From NCBI GenBank assembly GCA_037693485.1, contig CM075350.1:128214001-128278000 (forward strand): DNA of 64,000 nt, written 5' to 3'. The position numbers were made by a program, and so were the translations under genes. The notes beneath the pieces are model-generated. The model ran no database searches. It worked only from the letters and a program-made list of their open reading frames with translations, and was not told the origin of the DNA. The first letter of the stretch is position 1. Each line of letters begins with the position of its first letter. This document shows positions 34,101 to 44,832 of this stretch, one piece after another. Origin of the DNA: Kitagawia praeruptora (lineage: Eukaryota > Streptophyta > Magnoliopsida > Apiales > Apiaceae).

Positions 34101-35433
34101 CGCTCCTGTGGCTAAGCTAACGACAGTAAGGGCACTATTGGCAGTGATTGCAATCCAGAATTGGGATGCCTGCCAAATGGACGTAAGTAATGCTTTCCTA
34201 AATGGAGATTTGGATGAGGTTGTGTACATGAAAATGCCATCTGGGTACACAGGGTTTGGAAGTCGAATTACAGTGTTTTTCGATGAGCATGGGTGGCAAA
34301 ATACAGGGAGTCTAGTGTGTAGGTTAAAGAAAGCACTCTATGGCCTTCGTCAAGCATCAAGACAATGGTTCTCTAAACTCTCTTACACACTTCAAACCCT
34401 CAACTACTCTCAATCCAAGGCGGACTACAGCCTGTTCTCTAAAGCTCAAGATGGGACAATGACAGTGGTACTCGTGTATGTTGATGATATTCTCATTGCA
34501 GGCAATTCACCACACGAGATCATTGAACTCAAAAGGCTGTTGTCACAGAAGTTTAGCATGAAGGATTTGGGCTCACCACGATACTTCTTGGGTTTGGAGA
34601 TTGACAGATCAGAGGCAGGGTTCTTTGTCTCTCAAAAGAAATACACAAATGATCTACTCAAAGAGTTTGGATTGCTCAATGCTGCTCCTGTCAAACTGCC
34701 AATGGATGCTCACTTGAAGTTAACAGCAGATAAAGGAGAAGTGTTGGTTGATGCTATGCCTTATCAACGTCTTGTAGGGAAGTTAATTTATCTTACGATC
34801 ACTCGCCCAGATATTGCATTCTCTGTCCACATTTTGACCCAGTTCATGCAACGACCTACTTCTGATCATATGCAAGCAGGGAAACGGCTTCTCAGATATT
34901 TGGCTGTAAATCCTGGGCAAGGAATTCTTCTAGCATCAACTTCTGCTGCTCAATTGATTGCCTACTGTGATGCAGACTGGGCAAGCTGTCCCATGACAAG
35001 AAAATCAACAAGTGGCTTCTGTGTACTACTTGGAGGGTCACCTCTATCATGGAAGACAAAGAAACAATCACTGGTTGCTCGTTCTACTGCAGAATCGGAG
35101 TACAGGGCCATGGCTTTAACGGCATGTGAAATCACTTGGTTGACAGCATTACTGAAGGACATGGGACTCCACAATCTACCTCCAACTTTACTCAACTGTG
35201 ATAACAAGGCAGCATTGTCCATTGCTGCCAACCCAGTGCTGCATGAGCGAACGAAACACATCGAGCTCGATTGTCACTACATTCGAGACAAAATCAATGC
35301 TGGAGAAATTATCACTCGACATGTTCCAAGTTATGCACAAGCAGCGGATGTCTTAACCAAACCATTGACTGTGAAACAGCATTATGATCTTATGACTAAG
35401 CTTGGTATGACCTCCTCGCTTGAGGGGGAGTAA
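31171..35433 (+). CDS. copia gag-pol polyprotein, 1420 aa, intact
   Basis: Domains in order: gag with the YRSWKRSMEIQLLSKRKLGFV start; a CCHC knuckle (CSACGVKGHSSAKC, about residue 253); protease (WIVDSGASDHMT, about 360); integrase with an HHCC finger (about 490-535) and catalytic Asp in HIDTWGPY (557), Asp in IRSDNAMEF (620) and Glu in ARAERKHRQ (659); reverse transcriptase (YKARLVILGNKQVHGIDF...LVYVDDILIAG, about 1103); RNase H (YCDADWASC, about 1264, to ADVLTKPL). All catalytic residues that I can check are present, the length is normal and there are no stops or shifts. It ends three bases inside the 3' LTR. The start ATG at 31171 is 167 bases after the primer-binding site. It encodes everything needed for cDNA synthesis and integration. 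Confidence 0.95.
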   Translation: MATGSRFTFADMQNPLFLHPSDGPTSISVTKLEGPADYRSWKRSMEIQLLSKRKLGFVDGSVTKSKTDETEAAQWETCNNMVISWLHNNISDSVKRSILFINLASEVWKTLERRFSLTNGSRKYKLSRDLFSLKQNEMSISEYYIAMSSLWEEIESMTVLPRVTAVSDEITNLLKAIEMMREESRLFQFLNGLNDIYGAQRSQLLMLSTLPTVEEACAALQQEESQRDALTMVPEMDVTAMYSKGSHEKTSVCSACGVKGHSSAKCWTVNGYPKWHYRHNKPVKNNGNAEKWNGNRMKMANVAQATSQTSEQQSVMFTPEQMHQLLYMLPAGKTQCEDDECDSPFSGMTNSGAGGAKTGKWIVDSGASDHMTANLGALSNVRKAPTNYTIKLPTGATTLIKHIGDMKLENGLKMLNVLHVPDFTHNLLSIHKLAKDNGCDVTFDKEVCMIVDSSSKKVKGVGRMHNGLYYLADSADEKLQKQVTCVQVESQGSVADKLDLWHKRLGHTPVPKLKLISSIKSQLKGDTLICMTCPMAKFTRLPFPENVSHAKKRFDLVHIDTWGPYKVPTRGKYRYFLTLVDDFSRVTWIYLLENKSDYLKTMVMFLNYVKNHFKTGIKTIRSDNAMEFADRHCKEFYAMNGIVHQTTCVFSPQQNARAERKHRQILEVARSLKFQSGLPISYWGDCVLTAVYIMNRIPTTALQNKVPYEVLHEGPVDYDGMRVFGCLGFAAVNNGRHDKFQARGKPCVFLGYPPTQKGFRMMDLVTREVFISRDVKFHENIFPLNQKEASDIVQPLQSSDLRQRKYNYFEDDYLTMEETQGDSDTEEESSGDGGNNNDDVDEEITAPRRSSRTLQKPVWMGDYVTSGKGNANAVTTQVVEPLFHCFLTTLIDRDDPVFFKHAVKNPHWVEAMNVELEALEANGTWDIVPLPHDKQAIGSKWVYKTKYNPDGSIERYKARLVILGNKQVHGIDFTETFAPVAKLTTVRALLAVIAIQNWDACQMDVSNAFLNGDLDEVVYMKMPSGYTGFGSRITVFFDEHGWQNTGSLVCRLKKALYGLRQASRQWFSKLSYTLQTLNYSQSKADYSLFSKAQDGTMTVVLVYVDDILIAGNSPHEIIELKRLLSQKFSMKDLGSPRYFLGLEIDRSEAGFFVSQKKYTNDLLKEFGLLNAAPVKLPMDAHLKLTADKGEVLVDAMPYQRLVGKLIYLTITRPDIAFSVHILTQFMQRPTSDHMQAGKRLLRYLAVNPGQGILLASTSAAQLIAYCDADWASCPMTRKSTSGFCVLLGGSPLSWKTKKQSLVARSTAESEYRAMALTACEITWLTALLKDMGLHNLPPTLLNCDNKAALSIAANPVLHERTKHIELDCHYIRDKINAGEIITRHVPSYAQAADVLTKPLTVKQHYDLMTKLGMTSSLEGE
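35421..35430 (+). other. polypurine tract of the copia element
   Basis: TGAGGGGGAG immediately before the 3' LTR and overlapping the last codons of the polyprotein. Confidence 0.85.
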
Positions 35434-35746
35434 TGCAACATCAAGAGAATGTGTCGAGGTGGCAGCAAGGATGGTCTAGTCTTTTGCATCCTTGCTTGTC
35501 TTTATGTCTTTACTTAGTTTGTCTGTTAGTTCATCAAGGTAGTTTGTTTGTTTTCCAAGTTAAGGCTGATAGTAGTACTATGTCAAGGACAAGGTTGTTT
35601 AGCTATTTTGGTAGGATAAGAAGGGACTCTATCTGTCAATTTATGATTGAATCAAGTAGTGGAAATATTTCCAAACATTGTCTCTGCCCTTGTATTTCAC
35701 TTATCTGTGTTTGCAACTTGCTTTCATATCCATCAATTACTCTTTA
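35431..35746 (+). repeat. 3' LTR of the copia element
   Basis: 316 bp, identical by eye to 30677-30992, followed by the target duplication AAGTC. Confidence 0.92.
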
Positions 35747-35751
35747 AAGTC

Positions 35752-36411
35752 TTCTTCATAAACTTGCAGGCTCTAGTGTGCTATGCCTGTATTATCTTTC
35801 CTGACTCGAGCTGCACATGTTGTCGGTTTATCTGCACCTGGACTAAACATATGCGCGCTGATCAGCTGGATTTCAAATGGAACTGTGAGTATACTGGTAG
35901 TCGGTAACAGGGTTTTCAGCCATTTACAAGTGAAGACATGTCGGAAAATGTTTACAATTACTTGTCAAGGCAGGAACATAGCAGCTCATATTTGCAGGAT
36001 TGACAACAACTATTCTCATGTGTGGTTTAAAGTAGAGACTTTCATTCTTAAGAAATTTAGGAGACAACATGACAATTGAAAAGAAAGTTGTAGACAGGTA
36101 TATTCAAGTTAAGGATACTCTCCCCTGACAAAAAAAAAAAAAATTGAGGATACTCGATCTCCATTGGAGTGTCCTTAGCATGACTGTCGATTGGCTAAAC
36201 TGAACACTAAACTACTTCTGCCCAACAATTTGGAGGGTTTAGCATGTTTTTGTCGTTGAATTTTTTGATTATCTCTCACAGGAAAGGAGATCTGTCTTAG
36301 AAAATAAGTTTGGAATGAACATGTACATATTTTTTTATATAAATTAAATAATATGTAGTATTGTAGTTCATTTCTTGATTCAGTTTTTGAGGCTAAGGCG
36401 ATTAGAATTCG
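35752..36411. other. intergenic DNA, no gene recognised
   Basis: The sequence after the copia insertion continues that before 30672. It has a splice-acceptor-like AACTTGCAG and short open frames at 35760-36080, but nothing I can assign to a family. An A-run lies at about 36131-36143. Confidence 0.45.
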
Positions 36412-36416
36412 TGAGG

Positions 36417-36920
36417 TGTTGTTGGAGGAATTTCGTAACAACACGAAATCGGAGGATTGCCGGAATAGTAGAGCGAATTGAATGTTTATGTGGCTGTTTT
36501 AGGGGATTAGGGTTTATGAAAAAAGAGGGGGCTGGACTTGGCAGGTGTCTCGATTTGTCTCGTGTATCGGATTTCATATCGTACCAAGATGCCTGCGTAC
36601 CTATATGTTTATATAGGATCAAGCCCCACGCAGTTCTGTGAATTAATTGGGCTTATCCCGAGAGACTTAAGGGATAAGTTATGTTAATGTGGGTAATAAT
36701 TGATTTTATCTGATTTAATCTTATCGTTGTGATATCTTCCTGATTTGAAGAATATCGTTTGGAGATATTTTCCGTTATTGATTGATTGAGATTGATTGTT
36801 TCCTCATTTCAGAGAGAGGATATTACTTAGGCATTAAGTAATAATTATTAATCTAAATTAATAATTAGTAAATATTAGAAATTTGGGAGATTATTAGACA
36901 TGCCAAAATATGGCATAACA
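36417..36920 (-). mobile_element. solo LTR of a Tat-type element upstream of the mannosidase gene
   Basis: 504 bp, TGTTGTTGGAGG...TGGCATAACA, flanked by the exact duplication TGAGG (36412-36416, 36921-36925). The start (GGA.TTTCGTAACAAC) and the region around the TATA box (plus TTTATATA, 36608-36615, in TATATAGGATCAAG) match the LTR at 2448-3235. Any transcript from it would run away from the mannosidase gene. Confidence 0.85.
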
Positions 36921-36925
36921 TGAGG

Positions 36926-37582
36926 CATTATCATGGATTTCAGATCAACGTTTGCAAGCAAACGAGTCTGCATTGAGACACATTACGAGCTATTTAGAGT
37001 GAAATTGTTAATTATTTTGGAGATGGGGGAAATAATTATAAACTGCTGCCAGAAACTCCACCAACTACCTAGCAAGTTATTTTTGGGTCTCCTCCGTTGT
37101 ATGTGGTGGAGCCTGGAGGCACGACAACGACGTTTTTATTAATGAAAATCCTTTTACTTTCAAAAAAAAAAAATTAATTGTTCTTATTAAGATATAATAT
37201 ACGCGTATCTTATTTTTCTTGTTATTTTATAAAGATTTTCTTTTAATATATTCACCCGATGTACCTGAAATAAAGTTAAATTTAGTAATTAGATTGTTAA
37301 ATCTATTTCCTTAACTATTAGCAAAAAATATAAAAAATAAGATGTTTATACTATGTTTCAACTGCTGAACTCGAGAATAAATGATTGGCCCACAATGCTA
37401 TCTTGTCAAACATCTATTGGACGAAGCTATGCGCTATCAGACCACCTCAGCCGACCACACTTGCTATACACACAACACAACTCGATTTTACATTCTAGAA
37501 AAAACATCCTTGTATGTATATCCTGTATCTACATCGCAAGATCCAGGACTAGTTGCAAGAACAGTATTTAAGAACTCAAGAA
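36926..37582 (+). promoter_or_regulatory. presumed promoter and 5' UTR region of the mannosidase gene
   Basis: About 660 bp between the solo LTR and the start codon. I see no convincing TATA box. An A-run lies at 37163-37172. Confidence 0.35.
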
Positions 37583-40500
37583 ATGTTAAATAGTGATAAA
37601 AATACATCACTAGCAACATGGTCCATCATGTTTTTATTGATTTCTCCGACCATTTTCTTTACGTCGTCAATATCTGCACTTGATCCCAGATGGGCTGCTA
37701 AAAAGAAGCGCATGAGTCTTAAAGTTCGAGATATGTATGTATCTTTTTGTATTTTCATACCCCTTTTGCTCATTTTCTTGTTTATGATCTACTTGATGAA
37801 CTTTGATTGATGGCAATTGTTGTTGTTTTATAGAATTTTTTTATTACTAGTTTTTGTTATAGTGGTATGTAATTGAATTATGATGTTTGTGATTGTTGGT
37901 TAATTTTTTAAATTTGGGGGAAATTTTGAGGTTTAATTGTTTTTTTTTTTTTACTGTTTTTTCAGGTTTTATCATGCCTATGACAACTACTTGACACATG
38001 CTTTTCCGGTTAGTTAAGGATGTAATGTTTGTATCTGTTGTACTATGATTATTATGCGTTGTTTTGGTCGTAAGTTTTATAAGTATTTGATTGTGTTTGT
38101 TGTCGGTTAATTTAAAAGTGAAATTGCAGCATGATGAACTTAAACCTATGTCCAAATCGTTTACGGACTCCCTTAGTGAGCTTGGCAATTTGAAGGTAGC
38201 GACTGATTTGGAAACATTTTGCATAGTTATACTCCGAAAGGTAGATTACCTAACTTTCTATTTGTATTTGTTTCAGCTTGAACACTTATCAGAGCGGTAC
38301 AAGGGATTAGCCCTTACACTTATTGAGTCATTATCGAGGTACACTATTTCTAGAATTTTCGCCCTCGCACTCTAGCAACCAGTGAATATTTATAATTTGT
38401 TTTATGGTGCCTTTCTATTCAGTTTACTTGATTGCTTCTTTGATGTTCATTTTCTTATCCTAGTCTCGTTATTATGGGGAACATCACAGAGTTTGAAAGA
38501 GCAGTCTATTGGCTAGCTGACAACCTTGCATTTGATGTTGATGTGAGGGTCAATCTGTTTGAGGTATGCTTATTAAAAGCCTTTTCCACATTGAGAGTAT
38601 GATTGAATTCTTTCGCAAGAAGCTTTACGATTTACATTGTTCGCATTTTTCGTTGGTACACCACCAAAGAGTAATATTAATAGTAGGTTTAGTCAAAGTA
38701 ATTTTATTGTTTCTTTTCTTCCATTTTTATTGTGCAGTGCAACATAAGAGTTCTTGGAGGACTTGTTTCTGCTCATATTCTTGCAACTGATTCTACAAAT
38801 AGGTTGGGTCAAAGAGTCTACAACAACGAGCTGCTCAACCTTGCTCAGGATTTAGGGCAAAGATTTCTTCCGGCATTCGATACACCCACTGGATTGCCAT
38901 ATGCATGGGTTAATCTGAAGGTAGTTTCTAAAATGAGGATTTGCGGATAATTTTTACCATTACCATTGTTCAGATGTTACTTCTGAAAACTGATATGTTT
39001 TATTAACAATTGATTGGTTCACAAATGTGTGGCATTCCAAGAGTTAAAGTTTGCACGTACTGCTTTAAAATGATACCTATTTAAAACAGCGTCGAAGTGA
39101 TATATAACTATTAACGCTAATGATATTGGTCAAAAACTACTATCTATTTAGCCCATGTAGTTTTAACCTGCGGCTTATAAAGTGTATCGTGCAAATATCA
39201 TTCTACTATTGTTTTTACCTTTTACAGCACATAGTACATACTTGACATCTTTACATGAATATTTCTCTAGACAGTGGAGTGTATGCGAATGGTTTATTGG
39301 TTTTCTTTGTAAGAAGGATAATGACACCGCATCAATGCGGAATTCTATGGGCAGTATGGCGTAATGGAGAATGAGACACCCGAGACAAGCACATCTGGAT
39401 GTGGTGAGGAACATTTATTGGCAGTTAAGGGAATCTATCAAAGAATTTTATGTCTAAAGGCCAATTAATATACCTTTTTTGCGGGTTCAGGTTCACTTAT
39501 TCTAGAAATGGGAGCATTATCACGATTGACTGGTGACCGCAGATATGAAAATGCCGCTTTGCGTGCTCTTCGTAAATTGTGGAGCATGCGTAGTTCTTTG
39601 AATCTCTTAGGAACCACTCTGGATGTGGAGACTGGGGATTGGATTGAACACTCATCCGGAATTGGAGCTGGTATGTGCAATGCCAACCTCTTAAGCCTTC
39701 TCCTTCCCTGCTCAATGTTAATTTTTGTTTCAAATTTCAAAGATTTTTATTTCTTACATGTGCTGATTAATTCGGCATGAAAATTCAAGTTTAATATAAT
39801 CATTACTTTACAGTTTACACAAACCTTTAGGCACACAATAGCCCTGCAATATTACCAAAAAAAGAGAGTGAAGTACTGGAAGCTAAACCAACTTCTTTAC
39901 CTTTCTGGATGCAAAAAATCTCTCCAGAATTTTTTAATTCTCTTCATTACTAATCTGTTTGTGTTACTGACTTACTGTACATAACCTCATTTGTTCTTTT
40001 ACAGGTGTTGATTCCTTTTATGAGTATCTGATCAAAGCACACATTCTTTTTGGAAAGGATGAATTTTGGATGATGTTTCAGTCTGCTTATCTTGGTGTGC
40101 AGAAATATTTCAGACATGGTCCATGGTACTTGACCAGTTCTTGTTCACAACCAGTATAATGAATGTTCCTGCCAATGCTTACACATTTGAATATTTTTTC
40201 CACATTTGATGGATGAAAGATTGATATGTTATCTTAAAGAATGATTTCTTACTCTGGCAGGTACCATGAAGCAGATATGAGGACAGGAGTAGCAACTTAT
40301 TGGCAACTTACTAGCCTTCAAGCGTTTTGGCCTGGAGTACAGGTAGGTTAAAACAATGTATTATCATGGACGGTAATGTGAACTCCACCTATTCTAACCA
40401 CCTTTATGGTAATTAGGTTTTTGTTGGGGATATCGCAGCCGCTAATTCTTCACACCGCGAGTTTTTTCATGTGTGGGAGAAATATGGTGTACTACCCGAA

Positions 40501-42727
40501 AGGTATAATGCATGTGCTTTTTGAATGCAAAACATTGTTTATTGTTAATTTATCACGGAACTAGTTCATTTCCGTTCTTAGTTTTTTCACTGGCTTGGAA
40601 GATAATAAATTAATGAACCCCACCTTTAATTTAAGGTATCTGTTGGATCGGCAACTGGTGCACCCAACTGAGAGATATTATCCTTTACGCCCTGAGTTAG
40701 CAGAGTCCACATTTTACCTTTATCAAGCAACTAAAGGTTAGCAGCCATTCTTCTGATTTTAATTCTTTACTATGTTAGAACAAAGCCTAGGCAATGAGAG
40801 TCTCTATCTCTTTCCCTCCTCCCACCTCCCCCCTATATATTAAGTGCACACAAGTAGACTGCACTTTGATTTTTTTGATAATACCAATTGACGTGTCGAT
40901 TTTTAACAGATCCCTGGTACATGGAAGTGGGGGAATCAATGGTAAATTCTCTTAATCAATACACCAAGGTTGAAGGTGGATTTGCAAGCATTAAAGATGT
41001 GACAACTATGCAATTAGAAGATCATCAGCACAGTTTCTTCCTTGCTGAAACGTGAGTATTCTAAATATCTAATGTTTCTGTGTTAAACATGATGTACCTA
41101 ATCTCCTTTTGTTATTGTGGATCTATTCCTACCGGGTTTTGCCTTTCAATAAAAGTTCATAAACCATATTTTCCGGTGTGTCAAGATTTTTATTATTTTG
41201 TTTTGTAATCATCTTAGGTGCAAGTATCTATATCTTCTCTTTGATGACTCATTCTTGTCTGGTCGGAATTACATATTCACAACTGAAGGTCACCCTCTTC
41301 CAGTTTTGAGTTCTTGGCATGAGAGGCTTCCCCAGACATACCTCCCAAGCAACTGGACTTCTTTTGAGGTAATCTCTACCTTGCATACTGTATTACTTGA
41401 AAAATCATTCAAACGGTCAAACCTTTGGCTTGGTGATAGTTTTGGTTAATGGCGGTAGCCATTGTTATTTATGGTGACGGGCGCAAACTGCCAAACTGCA
41501 AAGGTTTCTCTTGAACATAGGTGCATGGCGCAAAGCGAGGCACCCCCCTCATTGAAGAGAGGCACATGACACGAGTTACAATATATTAATACATCAGTAC
41601 ATGCATACTTTAAGTAAACTGAGTAACTACTAAATAAAGCATTTTAAGTAATTAATCATGAACCAGCTACAACTCAAAAATGGTAAAAATATTTTAAACA
41701 TTATTGAATGTAAAAGATTAAGCAATTAATTACCTTTAATAATAATGATGATGATGATGATGATTTTAATAACACTTATAGTATTCCAAAACAAAAGGAG
41801 ATTATTAACTAAATTAAAATATTTGTTTTAAAAAAAATTATATAATTACATACTAGTTGAACACATAACAAAATTAATAATGAATTCTTGCACAGTGTTA
41901 AACTATCTTATACAGTAGTATATTAGTACGTAAAATTTGTAGTCCTGTTTTTATTTTATACATCTATATCTGATATATTTTCAGCAAAATGGTTAAAATT
42001 ATTAGTAGTATACTAATAATTTTGTTTATATTATATATTCATTTAAATATTCATATTTAACAAAACAAACACTAAAAAGAAGCAGATTGTGAAAGCGTAG
42101 AAGAATGAAGGAATAAGAGTGATGAAGGCACGCAAAAGTCATTGCAACAATGAGAGGCGTTTAAAATCCGACCGGCCTACAACTTTTAAATTAGGTGACA
42201 CCGGGTTCACTTGAGGCGCAACTCATTTGGGCCATGAACCTCAAGATAGAATAGGTGAGGGGCACACGACTTTCAAGTTACCTCGCAGTTCCTCTCACCT
42301 AGGCATGCCTTTAACAACACTGGTGGTAGCAAACTAGCAATTTGTGTACGGTTAATTGCTTTTGAGGTTCAGTCTTCGTGCTGTTATGTGATGCAAATTT
42401 AAAGAAAGAAATGTAAATAAGACAATTCTTATTAAAGTATTGTAGCATGATGTTAGCTATTGAATCTTAAGTGTTAGAATGACCTCTCATTCTGTGCAGA
42501 GTATACATCAAGCTAAACGAACAAGTGCGATGTCCTCACGCATCTGTCCGGCTATTTCATTAAACTCTCAACACCCTAATCAACAGATTGAGAGTGCATG
42601 CCATGTTTTGGATGCTCGTGAAGACCACAGATGTCTAACTGATGAGGATTGTGGGGTTGACGGTATGAGTTGTAGGCGAAGAACTTGCAGTATAGCTGGT
42701 TATTGTGGGCTATGGCTGCGCATATGA
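37583..42727 (+). CDS. MNS5: EDEM-type alpha-mannosidase I (GH47), probable MNS5 orthologue
   Basis: Fifteen exons: 37583-37734, 37966-38008, 38130-38195, 38277-38338, 38464-38563, 38738-38920, 39355-39403, 39491-39670, 40005-40125, 40261-40342, 40417-40502, 40636-40736, 40910-41051, 41218-41368, 42500-42727. All have GT-AG borders with matching phases and give 581 aa without a stop. Residues 13-32 form a hydrophobic signal or anchor segment. The GH47 domain reads from VRDMFYHAYDNYLTHAFP through NIRVLGGLVSAHILA, SLILEMGALSRLTGD, YPLRPELAESTFYLY and MQLEDHQHSFFLAET to FTTEGHPLP. A Cys-rich C-terminus (DCGVDGMSC...CSIAGYCGLW) is typical of plant MNS5. The family trims mannose from misfolded glycoproteins to mark them for ER-associated degradation. 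The gene looks intact; the start is the first ATG before the signal segment. Confidence 0.93.
41460..42321. mobile_element. MULE-like insertion in the last intron of the mannosidase gene
   Basis: 862 bp flanked by GGCGGTAGC (41451-41459) and GGTGGTAGC (42322-42330), a 9-bp duplication with one mismatch. Short inverted ends are CATTGTTATTTATGG and, read inward from the right, AGTGTTGTTAAAGGC. GC-rich zones with GCGAGGC/GAGGCGC motifs lie near both ends and an AT-rich core with a (GAT)n run at 41741-41765 lies between. Nine-base duplications suggest Mutator-like transposition. No coding capacity. Confidence 0.5.
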
Positions 42728-42762
42728 AGTCCACTCAAATTAAAATTCTTTTGCACCAAATC

Positions 42763-42768
42763 AATAAA
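42763..42768 (+). terminator. polyadenylation signal of the mannosidase gene
   Basis: AATAAA 36 bases after the stop codon. Confidence 0.45.
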
Positions 42769-44560
42769 CTCTGACATGGTCCATGCTTGCCTGCAATTAA
42801 TTTTATTCATACAATCGTGTAAAATATGTAACATATACTTAATAGCAGGGAGAAAGAAAAAGGTATAGTAGATCTCTACACTAGCCATGTAACCTCACAA
42901 TTTTCATACCTCAACATATGTATCCTGATACAGCAATGGCTAAGTAGACGCACACCATCTTTTCACAGGACGTACACAGCGATTAAATGATTTATTATTT
43001 TCATATATGTGTTAATGTATGGTAGAATATTAGTTACATTAACCTCAGTTTTTCACATTAAATCCAGAATGACTTCCCTACAGTAATAGAAGAAAAGACA
43101 GACTACAAATCTAAAATAAAATCCTAAAATTATTCTCAAATATTAGCCAAATTACTACAGTAATATTGAAGATTCGAAATTTGATAAGTTCAGTGCGGAG
43201 TTTTGAAATGATGATTGTGTCGTTGAATATCATAATGAGAAAAGAGGAATTTTAACAAATGTGAAAATGATTGTAGTTCATGACATGAGATGATTTATAA
43301 AAATCATATATTTACGATTTTTTTTGCAAATTGGTGTGATTTTGAAAACAAAAAATTAAATGTGGATAGAATGATATAGCTCCTTACGTTCATATTAATT
43401 TTCAATATTAAATTTATTTACAAAAATACTTAACTAAAAGATAATCATAGAAGGCTGGACCCGAACCATGAGTAAAAAGGAATAAAAAGGAAACGAGGTA
43501 TTTTGAATCACACAAAAATTTGACAAGACGTGAAGTAAATGAATTTGGGTTTATTAGTCATGTTGATGTTACCATTCATGGTCTATCTATTTTTCACCAC
43601 CATCTACTTGATGAATGGCAATGGATAGGCCAACCTAAAAATATGTAAAGCTCAAGTGTCACATGACAATGCAAATAGTTAGATATTGACATACTTGGGG
43701 TAGTTTGGTTATTTTTCTTAATACTTTATACTATTCCCTCCTTCATCAATATCACGTTTGCCAATACACATTTTTGATTGTTAATATATTCAATTTCGTA
43801 TTAGTAGTAAATAAAAAAAAAATTCACTGTATTAAAGTACTCATAAATACGAATCCAACAAGATCACTCATGACTATATTTAGTCTTATAAATTATGCGT
43901 AAATTAGTATTCAATTGCTTAGAATGAACAGTACCAAAAGTCAAAACGGAAAAAACATTTTGTGACCGAGGGAGTAACTTAAATTTATCTTAATAAAATG
44001 AGTGATTTTTTATTGTAGTTGATAGTTTGGGGATTTGTCTTGGCTGAGTTTCGATGTTTTAACATTAATAAAATCATCTTGTTTGTAAAAAAAAAATTGA
44101 ATTCTTGGCAGGTTAGCAATAATTTGTCATCAATAAATGACATAAATAAATAAAATTGTAAATTTTTTAAGATTTAATCTTATCAACTTAAATATATTAG
44201 AGGTCAATTTTCCCGCAAAGTCTTATGTTTGTATAATTTTCGGATATGACTAGTATATTTTGCAGTCAATTTTAAAAAACTCATAATTAATTTATTTAAT
44301 ATTTTAAGAGAGATTAATTAATAAAAGATTCCCTACGAGGGGCTTTTAGACTCGTGCAATATGGCGCAGATAAACACACCAGAGCAAACAAAGCGACAGA
44401 CAGCTGATGTGCTGTTTGTTCAGTCAAAAACTTAACAACCAACTGACTAGTACATACCTTAGCCTACCCCACACTGGACCCCACCCACCATCCTGTCCTA
44501 ATTTTTTCTCACACCGTATTTACGCGCATTTGTGGGCCCCCTTCTTCTCCCCTCTTTTTC
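42769..44560. other. intergenic region between the mannosidase and CBP60 genes
   Basis: AT-rich sequence with one MITE (43734-43974) and no gene seen. From about 44440 the sequence becomes C/T-rich and leads into the CBP60 promoter and leader, with CT runs at 44580-44604. Confidence 0.6.
43734..43974. mobile_element. diverged Stowaway MITE
   Basis: 241 bp with ends TTCCCTCCTTCATC...GTGACCGAGGGAG and TA on both sides (43732-43733, 43975-43976). Confidence 0.7.
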
Positions 44561-44832
44561 CCTACTCTCTCTGCTCCAATCTCTCTCCCTCTCTCTCTCT
44601 CTCTGAATACACAGATAAATCTACGAATAATAATTAAAAATTACAAAGTAATTGAATAATACTACCAAAGTACATAAATATATTCTCCTATTATCTTCAT
44701 CCGACTAGCATCGCATGTTGGTTTTTCTGTTCCCTCAACAAACACATCCTCATAATTCTAGTTTCATCTTCATGGTTACTCCTGTTCTTCTTACAAATCC
44801 AGTGGTGTTTTATTGCAAACCTAGTTTTAATT

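Larger units (their letters stand above)
30677..35746 (+). mobile_element. intact Ty1/copia element with non-canonical TA...TA LTR ends
   Basis: The 5.07-kb element has 316-bp LTRs (30677-30992, 35431-35746) in which I see no difference, flanked by the duplication AAGTC (30672-30676, 35747-35751). The primer-binding site TGGTATCAGAGC (initiator tRNA-Met) follows the 5' LTR without a gap; the purine tract is at 35421-35430. One unbroken polyprotein frame fills the interior. LTR ends are TAATGC...CTCTTTA, not TG...CA. Identical LTRs plus an intact frame suggest very recent movement. Confidence 0.93.

Noticed and set aside
35433..35747. 104-codon frame, also present at 30679
   Set aside because: Reads the copia LTR; identical in both LTRs because the LTRs are identical.
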